Source: Termitomyces sp. T153
Taxonomy: Eukaryota > Basidiomycota > Agaricomycetes > Agaricales > Lyophyllaceae
DNA: 64,000 bases
Assembly: GCA_018296165.2 (NCBI GenBank)
Contig: JACKQL020000104.1
Location: forward strand, 1 to 64,000
Direction of reading: 5' to 3'
The notes beneath the pieces are model-generated. The model saw only the letters and a list, made by a program, of their open reading frames with translations, was not told the DNA's origin and made no database searches. The position numbers and the translations under genes were made by a program. Of this stretch, positions 33,640 to 44,400 are shown one piece after another (position 1 is the first letter of the stretch; each line of letters opens with the position of its first letter).

Positions 33640-34630
33640 GTTGTGCTGGCATCACCACCAAGGGCACCAAAGTGCCCTCTGCCCAGTTATACCTGAAGCT
33701 AGAGCTGGAAGGAGCAGCAATGACAGCAAGCAAGGGAAAAAATCCCTTGTATGTGCCCACTGCACTGTGGGTGGAGGGTCTGAGATCTTTTCCACTGACT
33801 GCAGAAGAACACCCAGAGTCTCCTTTGTTAGTCACTCTGATGAGGAGTACTGATGGTGAGTCTCACAGGACACAGGGCACAACACCTCTGATACTGATGG
33901 TGAGGCTGACCCAGATGACATCCTCTGTTGGAGGGTGTCAGTGTTCTGGCAGAGCCATGTTGAGGTCACCAAAGCCTCAGTGCACCAGTGCTTAGCTGCA
34001 AGAGTAGCTAGGCATATAGTGATCTGGTGATTGCTTGAAGATGGGATAATTCCAACTAATCCCATAAAGTTCATGGAACTTTACATGATCTTTTTGGCAC
34101 AGGAGGCAGTAGGTTGCAAGGATCCCAGACATCCTGAGCAGTGCCATCACCATCTTCAGGGAGTGAATTGTTACCCCCCACTTTTCCCAGGCAATGAGGC
34201 ACTGAAAATGTTGCAAGCACCACAACAGCTTGGTGAAATGCTGTGGGATTATGTGGCAAGGCAGGCTGCAGTATACTTTCAGAGACAAGGTATGTTGGGA
34301 ATGCTTGTAGCAACTGACCTGGCATTGATAGATGCCAGATTTGTCATTATAGTTGAACAGCCCATGGTGCAATGTAGACCCACTGGATCTACACAAAGTA
34401 TTGACCTGGGAAGATCAAATCATGTTACAGAATTTTTGGAATGGTAACTTGTAAGACTTTGGACAGTCCTTTGTAGATGATCAGGGAGTGGTGTTCAAAT
34501 GGGACACTGCCTACAATAAAAGATATGTTGCACCTGAATGTACACAGCTTGTAAAAGTGGAGGAGTGCAACAGTTGCTCCCTAGTGGGAGGTGTATGTGC
34601 CAGGGATAGGTCTAGCTCCACTGTGCACTA
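33640..34630 (+). pseudogene. zinc-cluster-like gene of unknown function, truncated by an LTR
   Basis: A plus-strand frame runs from about 33883 to 34446 with one stop: DTDGEADPDDILCWRV, then LLEDGIIPTNPIKFMELYMI, MLWDYVARQAAVYFQRQG and NHVTEFLEW. After a gap another frame (34488-34630) reads FKWDTAYNKRYVAPECTQLV followed by ECNSCSLVGGVCARDRSSS. The segment CNSCSLVGGVC is C-X2-C-X6-C, the first half of a Zn2Cys6-like cluster; the second half is missing because an LTR in the opposite orientation begins at 34631. The overall plan (helical N-terminus, then Cys cluster) is reminiscent of the antisense gene in element E, but the sequences are not clearly alignable. Function unknown. Confidence 0.4.
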
Positions 34631-35566
34631 TGCTGACCATGGAGGCTCAGATCCACTGGGTGAGTCCTTACTAGGTAGACACAACATCCTACATGTATAA
34701 TCTGGTGTTCTGGCAAGTTCTGGACATGAGATACTTACAAGGGGAAGCCTGGAGAGTGACCTGATTAAGTCTGGGGAACTCTGGGGAAGGCTGAAGGTAG
34801 GAGTTGCTTTGGTCATACAAGCAAAGAGAGTGGGACCAGGGGTTGATGTGGAATTAGATACAGAGTGATGGGTCCTTGGGCTAAATGTGGAACAAGGTCT
34901 GGGGCTGAGAGAAATAGTACACATTTACACAGATAAGAATGGAGATTGGAATGGAAATAGAGTTGAGATAATCAGGCACACAAGAGGGGAAACTGAGATA
35001 AGCAAGATGAGATGGAGTTGAGACAAGATTGAGACAAGAACAAGATATGATTGAAACAATACAAGACAGAGACTAGGATGACAAGATAGATATGGGGCAC
35101 AAACATAAGTAATATTAAGCTTACTGCAACTGATATTACTCTATGATATAAGTACTAGCTGCAGGACCTCTTCCAGGAACTGTGAGTCTGATAGCAGGGT
35201 TCATCAGGGCCATGCAGGTTTGATGGGTGTTGGCTTCGATCTGACAGCAGGCTGCAGTGATACATCAATGCAGATACATGATGATGGGCAGCCCATAATG
35301 ACACATTGGTGTGGGTCCATGATGCATGATATATGTCAAGGGCCAGGGGCAATGTTGGAAGTGCCTGGGAGCTTGGTGGGGGTTGGGGGAGTGACAGTGC
35401 CCACTGGAGGAGGTGCTGGGGTTTGCCAAAAAGGCATTGGAGCTTGCCAAGGTGGGCACCAGTGGGTTGACAAAGGTTGGGGTGGGTTGAGGGGGCATTG
35501 GCAGGTACCTTGGGGCATTGGGACTGTTCAGAGGGAGGTCTGGGGCTCTGAAGATGGGTTGTGACA
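34631..35566 (-). repeat. C-type LTR, minus orientation
   Basis: Begins tgctgaccatggaggctcag, like tgctgatgatgggggctcag at 48463, and shares tccttactaggtagacacaa with it. It ends gttgtgaca followed by tcacccccccttcagtg, the complement of the family polypurine tract. It is therefore a 3' LTR of a minus-strand element whose interior was lost after about 70 bp. 936 bp long. Confidence 0.7.
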
Positions 35567-35637
35567 TCACCCCCCCTTCAGTGTCAAGACCCTTAAGGCA
35601 TGGGGTATGTATGGGTGATTGGAAGCAGCATGGGAAT

Positions 35638-35975
35638 TGTCAGGACCCATACCATTTCCCCCTTCCCTTCACCATTATCCAACCTCATATTCTACACAGT
35701 TCCTCTCTGGATCTCAGCCCCACCCCCAGATCTCAGGTACAGTCCTGTTTCAGCCACATCCAGGTTTTAGCCACTCCTAGGACTGCTTTTCCTGTTCCAT
35801 ATCATTCCCACAGGCCTAGATCACTTCCACCTGTCCCAGATCATTTACAGAATTGTTTCTCATTGTTCCAGATTGCTTTCCCATGACTTAGATCACTTCT
35901 TGCTATGACTTAGATTACTCCCACCTGACTCAAATTACTTCCATCTGACTTAAATCACTTCCACTTAGTAGTACT
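35638..35975 (+). repeat. G-type LTR, second copy, truncated
   Basis: Begins tgtcaggacccataccattt and follows the LTR at 4004 closely through the block of degenerate gacttagatcacttccacct units. The promoter half (TATA and beyond) is absent. Confidence 0.65.
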
Positions 35976-36686
35976 GGCATATTCAACAATGGCTCCTAGT
36001 GAACTTGGTTGGGAATAGATACAAGAATCTCCATCTCCATTGGGATTTTGAATGATAGTGACACTGGCCTGGGTAATAAATGGCATAATGGCTGGGGTGG
36101 ACATAGCACCCATAATGAAGAGAGTGGCTAAGAAGGTCTACCAATTTGTTAGTATGTATTGGTTATTCACAATCTGAGAGCTTCAAGCATACACACAAGG
36201 AAAACTCTGGAAAGCATTTGTGGATATTGAAGCAAACTTTTGTTGATAGGGGTCCTGAAGCATTATCAGATTTACCCTGAGCACCTTTATTGATGTATGA
36301 GCAGGAATTTGTACCTAATTGGCCTGCTCTGTTGTAAGAATAAAAGTCTATCCACCTAATTAAATGATCAATTGTGGAGGCACATCTTGGATCCCATTTC
36401 AGATCATGGTATTGGGGAAGATTGAATAGTTACACATAACTCACAGCCAGCTTCTGAACTTCTCATCAAAAGACAGTTGAACAAGTAGGCCATCTTGTAC
36501 TGATCACATGAGCCATCTCTATCTTGTACTCCTATTGTTAGTTTGTGGACATCCAATCTCAGTTATTTAATTGATCTAGAGTATTACCAGAGAACACACA
36601 GAGTCAAGGATGATATCATATGTGCTTTGTCAGACCTTCAAATTGATGTAAGCCTTCAGGGGAGGAAGAAGTACTAAGGTGGAGAG
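35976..36686. other. unassigned region before element C
   Basis: Low CpG, short frames and no recognisable domain on either strand. The last bases (gagag) would form the left flank of element C. Confidence 0.3.
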
Positions 36687-37704
36687 TGTCATGACCTGTT
36701 CCTGGACCCCTGACCTTGTTTCCAATCTGCTTGCTTCCCTGAACCCTTCCTAACACCCTGTCAAACTCCTCAACCCTTGTCCACCCTTCACACCCACTCC
36801 AGGTAACTCTGACACTTCCCTGGCAAACCTTGATGGCCCCCTGGCTAACTCCAATGCCTTCTCCACAGCTATCAACCCTTCTCTCAACTCCTCTGAGCCC
36901 CTGGGGCCCTCCCCACTGTTCCTAACTCTGGCACACATCACCAACTCATCTCCCTAGTTTGCCCAACCAGCCCTGGAGCATCACAACAACTCCAGAATGG
37001 CCCACATCCTCAACTGATCCCATCAGAATATTGCTGCAGCCTGCCCCCTGATCACAACTGACACCTGTTGACTCCACATGGCCCTGTTGAACCCTGCTGC
37101 CACACCCACTGTCCCCTGGAGCTCTTCAGTAGTCAGTATATAACTCATAGAGTAGCACCTCATACTCCAGTCTTGATATTACATTAACTGGTTATCTGTG
37201 TCTTGTGTTCCTTTTGTCTCCATCTCTATTTCCTTGTCTTGAATCTATCTCTTTCTCAGTTCTGTCTCATCTTGTCTCCATCTTGCCTTGACTGTCTCTG
37301 TTTCCTTTGTTTCCCTAAGTCCCTTTCATCTCCAATGTCAGTATGAACTCTGCGCATGTGCTACAACCTTCAAACATTCTTACAACCACTCTGGACATCA
37401 CCTTTTGCTCAGCCCCAGAACCTATCAGTCTTGATTGATCCCCTGTCAAACTCTGGCTCTGCTTCCATCATTTGTGAAGCCTCTTCTTACCCTGCAATCC
37501 ATTTGCATGCCTACAAACTTGTTCCTGATGCCTGCCCAAGCCCAACATTCAATATACTTGGTCTTAGACTTCCCTAGACCACTCTGGACTTGCTTGGACT
37601 GCTTTCCTTTCTGTGCCAACCCTGGAGCACTAGGTTATAAGTGCAGGACATCACATCCACCTAGTAAGGACTCACTCAGTGTAGCTGAGTCCCCATAGTT
37701 AGTG
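36687..37704 (+). repeat. 5' LTR of element C
   Basis: Begins TGTCATGACCTGTTCC; the end aligns with the E LTR end (ctgagccccc ... cagca), mutated here to agtg. TATA-like gtatataact lies at about 37136, with a pyrimidine-rich U5 after it (tcttgtctccatcttgcctt). Confidence 0.75.
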
Positions 37705-37746
37705 AAACCTGACATAATATCAAGACTCTTGCTTACTCTGTTCTCA

Positions 37747-38413
37747 ATGTCTGTGTATAACCTCATGTACAACCCTGCTGGCTACCTAACTGACCTCTAT
37801 GGTTGGCCAGTCACTGAAAATCAATATGCCCCATTCTACCCAGGCCCACCTGCAGATCAGTACATTCCCTGCCATTGGACCCCTGACCCCAACCAGGCAT
37901 TCTATGTTCCCTCTATCAGCCAAGGAATACCTCCAGGCTGGTGCTGCCCTCTGGCATTCCCCACCAATAGCAACTACCCCTGCATGTACCCTAGAGGATA
38001 CTCCACAGCACCTCCCAACCCTGCCTACCTTCCACCTGCTCACTATTATGTGTACCCAGTTCCCACTGCAGCCCCAGCCCCTCTAGAGTGCCCAGATAAT
38101 TATTTTCCTCTTCGATTGCCATTTCCCACTCAAATTCCCCCTTCCTCCAGATAGCAACAAGTCAAGACATATGCCCAGCAGCACAATGAAGTCCTTTGCT
38201 TTCTCCGCCTCTCCCCCACAGAGTTTGCAAGATGCACCTGCACTCTCCTTGTCAACTTAAACTACCCCAACACTCCCACAACTCTGGAGGTTTAGGTGGA
38301 CAGGCTCCTTGACTTCCACAAATGCTACCTGCAGGGAAACCTCCCCAAAACTATGCAAGGCACCCTGGAAATTGATGCCAATTTTCAAAACAAGCTCTAT
38401 GCCTGTCAGGTTC
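37747..38413 (+). pseudogene. gag of element C, first part
   Basis: Start MSVYNLMYNPAGYLTDLYGW; proline/tyrosine-rich N-terminus with NQYAPFYPGPPADQYIPCHW and HYYVYPVPTAAPAPLE, shared residue for residue with gag E at many positions. It continues after a stop with HNEVLCFLRLSPTEF and VDRLLDFHKCYLQGNLPKTM. Element E is inserted at 38413/38414, after KLYACQV. The rest of gag is at 49504-51361. Confidence 0.75.
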
Positions 38414-39453
38414 CACTAATGATGGGGGCTCAGCTACACTGGCAAATCCTTATTAGGTGGACACAATGTCCTGCACTTATAACCTAGCACTCCAGAGGTG
38501 GCATGGAAGGGTGAGACTTACAAGGGAAAGCTACGGGAAGTGGTCTGAGTAAGTCTGGAGTGGTCTAGGGAAGTCTAAGACCAAGTATATTAATATTGGG
38601 CTTGGGTGTGCATCAGGGACAAGTTTGTAGCTGCATAAATAGACTGCAGGGTAGATGGAGGCTTCACTAGGGTTGGGGCAGAGCTGGAGTATGATGGGGG
38701 GATCAGGTAAGACTTGATGGGTTTGGGGCTGAGTGGAGAGTGAGGTCCAGAGTTATTGTAAGAATGTTTTAGGAGTCATAGCATGTGTGCAGAGTTTGTG
38801 CTGATGTTGGAGATGGAAAGAACTTAGGAAATAAAGGAAAAGGAGACAATCAAGACAAGACAGAGGTGAGATGAGATGAGATGGACAAAAAGGTAGATTT
38901 GAGACTAAAGATAGAAATGGAGACAGAACAAAATACAAGATACAAGAAACTAGTAAACACAGGTAATCTCAAGACTACCATACAAGGAGCTACTCTATGA
39001 CTTATATACTGACTACTGGATAACCCCGGAGGACAGTGGGCATGGCAGCGGGGTTTGACAGAGCTGTGTGGAGTCGACAAGTGTTGGGTATAATTAAGGG
39101 GCATGCTGTAGTGACACTCTGATGAGATAAGTTGGGGGTGCGAGCTGCCCTAGGGTCATTGTGATACTCTGGAGCAGGTTGGGTAAACCAGGGTAGTGAG
39201 TCAGAGGTGCATAATGAGGTCAGGAACAGTGGGGAAGGATTCCAGGGGCTCAGAAGAAGTGTGGATGGCTGTGGAGAAGGTGTCAGAGTTGATCAGGGGA
39301 TCATTAGGGTTTGCTGGGGATGTGTCAGAGTTACCCAGAGTGGGTGTGGAGGGTGGGCAAGGGTTGGGGGAGTTTGGTGGGGCATTGGGAAGGAATCAGA
39401 GAAGTGAGCACTTTGGAAAACAAGGTCAGGGATTCAGGGAGTGGGTCATGACA
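38414..39453 (-). repeat. 3' LTR of element E
   Basis: Left end cactaatgatgggggctcag (TGCTG mutated), right end ggtcatgaca. Followed by ttactccccctcttcagc, the complement of the polypurine tract. It shares long blocks with 48463-49503, for example gtctaagaccaagtatatta. Confidence 0.85.
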
Positions 39454-39622
39454 TTACTCCCCCTCTTCAGCATCAAGACTCTTGAGACATGGGATGCAGT
39501 CTAGAGATCAGCAGGTGTGGAAATTGAGGTAGAGCAATACTGATCAGACCACAGTAAGTGGCAGTAGTGTGGAGAACAAAGTTGAAGCATGGCTACCATT
39601 CATTAGGGGGTTTTTCTCAAGC

Positions 39623-39630
39623 TATTAAAA
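39623..39630 (+). promoter_or_regulatory. TATA-like box of the antisense gene in element E
   Basis: The sequence tattaaaa lies about 40 bp upstream of the antisense gene start codon at 39668 and 170 bp inside the 3' LTR boundary. Position and strand fit a dedicated promoter; activity is inferred only. Confidence 0.35.
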
Positions 39631-39667
39631 GGGCCAGACATACCCCAGAATTCCCTAACCTTCCACT

Positions 39668-41337
39668 ATGTCATCCTCTGCTTATTCTCCCATGCCATCA
39701 GTGTTGTTGTTGGCCTCCCCTGATCCTTTGTCTTCAGAGAAGTCCAAGTCCTTCCATGGTTATGAATGAGTTATGGCCATGTACCACAGTTGTGAGTGCC
39801 ATTCCATTTCACACATTCCAGAATACTAACTAGGTCCTGACAGAGTTATCTGCAGCCATGGCAGGCCCCTTGAGGCTTTCATCAGGTGGGAGTGTAGTGC
39901 AGTCAGCAAGGGTGGTCCCCTCCTTGCAGTCCAGGCCTAGGCTTGGTTCAGAGGTGGTCTGACCTGTTTCCATGGGTTCAAGGATGGCTCAGGTAGAGGT
40001 GATGCCAGAGCAGTTTGTGGAGGCCATGAGGCAGGTGAAAGGTCCTCCAACCCTCAAGTGGTGCCAAGCAGTGGCCCCAGTAAGTGATTATGTGATTTTA
40101 CCTTTTCTCCGCTAACCTGTTCCCATAGTGCTTGTTTTGTGTTTTGCATGGGGAGCAATGCGATTTTGAGGAGCCTATGCCAGGGTTATGGTGGAATACC
40201 TTGGTGTGTCTTCTGTGTTGCTCACAGCACAAGAGGTGCTCTGTTTTGTTGAGTTAGCATGCTGCCTGCATCACTGTGAAGCAAGGTTGGGACTGGGCAT
40301 GGGTTGTGGCACAGCTGGAGAAGGGGTGGTGGAGCCAGGTGTCAGGGAGGGTCAAGGGGGCCAAGGGTGGGGGTAGTGCAGGGCATCTGTCAATAAAGAT
40401 TGGGCCCCTGCAGGGTGGATAGAGAGAAGGGGCCCCTATAGCACATAACAAGGGTAAGTGGAAGGCGTCCCCTCTACTGGAGGTGGGACCAAGCAAGTGG
40501 GTGCAAGAGGAGCAGGTAATGGCAGGCCCCCCAGGCCCCACAGTATATTCCCTAACCTCCAGGGCTTTAGTGGGGCTATCCATGGAAAAATCATGGTCAG
40601 TCACAGAGGCCTTTCTGTGGCATTGAGTAGAGGGCCTGGAGTGGTTGCTGGCCATTTGTGGGGAGGAGGTTTGGAGAATTGGGGAGGACTGGGATGTGAT
40701 GCAGAGGGAGTGGAATGAGGCATGGAGGGATAAGGACCTAGCCATGAGGACAGCCATAGAGCAGCTAGTTCAACTTCAGGAGGTGCAGGCTTGTCTGAGG
40801 CAGTCAGAGGTGCAAGCAGAGCAGTTACAGGTGCAGGCAAAGATGGTGGAGATGGAGGTGAGGACAGGCCAGAGGGAACTGCACGTGGAGATGCCCTGCA
40901 CAGGTGCAGAGGTAGTAAGGAGGTGGGAGGAGTGGCTTGCCAACGAGGTGGCCTCAGGGTGGCAGGAGATTCTACATAAGTCATTCCTAGCTTCTCTGCC
41001 TTTCCATGTTAATGTACCCCAGGTAGATTGGGCCTAGGAGCATTGAATCCTCCTAGATGAGGCATCAGCAGCATTTGTGTCTATCCAGGATGGGTTGTTG
41101 AGGATGCCTGGGGATCTTCTGCCAGAGTTAGGGCAGGGTGTGGGGCAAATGGGGTGCTTGCTAGCAGAGCACTGGTGGAGGACCATGGTGGATCCCAGGT
41201 TATGGTGGGAGGTGGCAATGGATGTGGGGGAGCCACTTCCAGGGCACCCAGAGGTCCTGGCAACAGTGGTGGCCCAGTTGGAGGTGGACATAGTGGAAAG
41301 GATAGCAAGAGTAGGACTGGAGGGAGAAGAGGAGTAG
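39668..41337 (+). pseudogene. antisense, intron-containing Zn2Cys6-like / coiled-coil gene of element E
   Basis: A gene opposite to gag-pol, between the chromodomain and the 3' LTR. Exon 1 is 39668-39791 (MSSSAYSPMPSVLLLASPDP, Ser-rich); intron 39792-39843 has GTGAGT, TACTAAC and CAG; exon 2 is 39844-40079 (MAGPLRLSSGG ... VEVMPEQFVEAMRQVKGPP); intron 40080-40128 has GTAAGT, GCTAAC and TAG; exon 3 runs from 40129. The phases of all three exons agree. Exon 3 begins with CLFCVLHGEQC, then 15 residues, then CLLCCSQHKRC, i.e. CX2CX6C-X15-CX2CX6C, like a Zn2Cys6 binuclear cluster with a long linker. A helical Gln/Glu-rich part follows (REWNEAWRDKDLAMRTAIEQ, LRQSEVQAEQLQVQAKMVEM) and then RRWEEWLANEVASGWQEIL. 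The frame stays the same to 41337 with about seven stops. A Gly-rich alternative end lies in another frame (41154-41384). It is probably a nucleic-acid-binding or regulatory protein, by inference; now a pseudogene. Confidence 0.65.
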
Positions 41338-41479
41338 GGGGCTTTTTGAACTTGTACTCCACATTGGACCTGCACCTTCTGTAACATTATGTAATACTAG
41401 AGATGTAAATATCAGCTTATTGAACCTCCAGCTTGGAGTGATTAAGTTTTTCAGATTGAGTTAGGAAACAGAGAAGTGA

Positions 41480-44400
41480 AACACATAGGAGGATACTCAT
41501 GGGAGTTGAATTCCTGATGAATCCAGAGGTGGGGGTTATGCCCACTGATGCTGTCTGTGTTTGCTAGCCCTGGGGATCCACAGGCTTGGTGGGGTGTTGT
41601 TGATGGAAGTCCTAAAGTTTGTCCAGAGCTCCATCAAGGTTTTTTCAGAGTTCCCAAGTGTTATCTTCAGATCCATAGCCCTTCCAGCAGACCAAGTATT
41701 GGAGTCAGCTGCAGACCATGCAGGAGTCAAGGATTTGGTCAACCTCATAGTGATACTCATCCTTGACTTTGATGGGTGGTGGTTAGCTGGGGCATTGGCT
41801 GGACAATGGGTCCAGAGCATATCTTTTGAGGAGTTGGATGTGGAACACAGGGTAGAGGCCCTTCGAGCCTGGAGGTAGGTTGAGCTTGTATGCGTGCATA
41901 GAGACCTTCTGGAGGACTTTGAAAGGACTGAAACATTTATGATCGAGTTTGATGGAGGGCCTCCAGGTCTTGAGATTTTGTTGATTGAGCCAGACCAAAG
42001 TACTAGGGGGCCAGTCAGGGGTTGGTTTGCAGCAGGTGTTAGCATGCTTGGAGTAGGCTTGATTGGCAGTGTTGATCTCATCCTGGAGGAACTGGTGAAG
42101 GGATCGGAGGTCCTCAGCAATTTTGTGGGTAAAGTGGGAAGGGATATTCTTGAGAAACAGCATGAGCCAGGAGTTGTAGCTCTTGTTGGCATAGAAGGGG
42201 GAAACTCCAGTAGCAGAGTGTGGCATGTTGTTGTAGGTAAACTCAGCAATGAGGAGTTCTGCATGCCAGTTGTTCTGTAAAAAGTTAACATAGAGGCAGA
42301 GATATTGTTCCAACATCTGGTTTACTCATTCTGTTTGTCTGTCAGTCTCTGAGTAATAGGAGGTGGAGAGATTGATTTTGATTTCAAGTGCCTTGCATAG
42401 CAATTGCCAAAAATGGGATACAAACAGAGGTTTGCAGTCAGAGATGATGTCATCTGAGAGTCTGTGCTTAGAGATTACATATTTGAGGAATAGTTTGGCA
42501 AATTCCAGAGCATTGTTAGTAGTAGGCAGGGGATGAAGAGGGCTTGTTTGGTGAGGTGGCAGACAATGATGAGGATTGCATTGAAACCTTCAGAGTTGGG
42601 GAGTTTGATGATATGATTCATCAATATTGAGGACCAGGAGCGTCAGCTAACAGGGAGGGGCTTCAATAATCTGTGGGGGTGGTGGCGGAGTACCTTGGCC
42701 TGGAGACAAGGTTCACAGGCCCTCACATATCATGTGATGTCCTTCTTCATTCCTGGCCAAAAGTAAGTCTGGGAGATTAGTTGAAGGGTCTTATAAATTA
42801 CTGGGTGTCCCCAGAGCTTGTGGTTGTGGTGTTGCCAGAGTATGTCAAGGCAAATTGACTTGTGGTCCAGAGCATAAATTCATCCACTCTGGAGCAGGAG
42901 GCAGTGGTCTGGAGACAGCATGAAAGGGTTCTTGGTGTTTGATTCATTAGCAGAGTTGTTGCAGGAGTTGTGCTAAGTGAAGAAGGAGTCCAGGGGTGCA
43001 TTTCTGACTTGGTGGAGGATTCCTTCTTTATTTAAAATCAGTACAGCATGTAAATGCTTGAGGGGGATTACTACTTGATGGTTGAATGCATTCCATTTGG
43101 CTTCAAATGACTTTTTTGGATATACATCAGACCTTTAAGTGAGGGCATTGGGCTTTGTGCCAAGTTGTCTGGAGTGGTAGTGGATGGTGAAATCATACTT
43201 TGAGAGGGTTTCAGACCATTGAGCTTGACAGTGGCTGAGTTGCTTTGTGGTCATGAAGTATTGCAAGGTGTTGTGGTCAGAGTAGACTTGGATGCAGTGT
43301 GGGGATCCCTTGAGGTAGGCCTGCCACTGATGGAAGGCTTCAATGATTGCAAGGAGCTCCTTGTCATAGATGTCATAGTTCAACAGGGATCATTGAGCAG
43401 GTGTAGAAGGTGACAGGGCAGAGATCCTTGCCTCTGGAGTCCAACTGGGAGAGTATTCTGGTGACAGCATAGTTGGAGGCATCACATTCAAGCACAATTG
43501 GCAGGGAGGGGTCAAAATGGTGGAGGACTGGAGCAGAGGAGAAGGCCTTTTTCAAGAGGAGGAATATGCTCTGGCACTTGCTATCCCAATTCCAAGGGGT
43601 GTCCTTCCACATGAGTCAGTTGAGAGGTTTGGTGATTCTAGAGTAGTTGTTGATGAACCATCAGTAAAAGTTAGCAAACCCCAGAAAGGACTGTACCTCC
43701 TTGATGTTCTGCAGCAGGAGCCAATTGAATATAGCTTCTACCTTGGCAGGGTCCATGCACACACCGTTGGGAGTGACAATGATCCTGAGGTATTTGACCT
43801 CCATTATGTGGAAGGAGCATTTCTTGGGTTTGGCATGGAGGTGATACTCCCAAAGTTGTTCCAAGATGTGGTGGATGTGTTCCAGATGCTCCACTGGCAA
43901 ATTCGAGTAGATCAGGATGTTGTCCAGATACACAATAATGAAAATGTCATTCATGTCATGGAAGATGTTGTTCATGAAGTACTGGAAGGTGGTGGAGGAG
44001 TTAGTCATTCTGAAGGGCATCACAAGGTACTCAAAGAGGCCATAGCAGGTGCGAAAGGCAGTCAGTCTTCCATTCATGTCCTGGAGCAATCTGGATGTTG
44101 TTATAGCCAGAGCAGAGGTCTATCTTGGTGTATATTTTGGCACTGCAGAAACAGTTAATGAGATCTCTAATCAGGGGGAGGGAATACCAGTTCTTTTTGG
44201 TGACTTTGTTGAGTCCCCAATAATTCATGCAGAGTTGGAGCAATCTGTCCTTCTTCTTGGCAAATAAGACCAGAGCACTGGCAGTGGAGATCAATGGGCA
44301 TATGAAGCCCTTGCCAAGCATGTTGTTGAGGTACTCCTTCGGAGCCCGGAGCTTGATCTCAGACATGTTGTAGATCTTGCCAAATGGGGGTGAGGCACCG

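Noticed and set aside
39196..39504. 102-residue plus-strand frame in the E 3' LTR
   Set aside because: It is within the LTR and is repeated as an equally meaningless frame at 49246-49473 in the other LTR; purine-rich composition explains the openness.
41536..42291. 251-residue minus-strand frame, Thr/Ser/Pro-rich
   Set aside because: It overlaps the true integrase frame (41783-42316), which has recognisable motifs; this one is a shifted reading of the same sequence.
43517..44158. 213-residue plus-strand frame
   Set aside because: It is antisense to the reverse transcriptase of element E, with no domain; unlike 39668-41337 it has no introns, motif or independent support.
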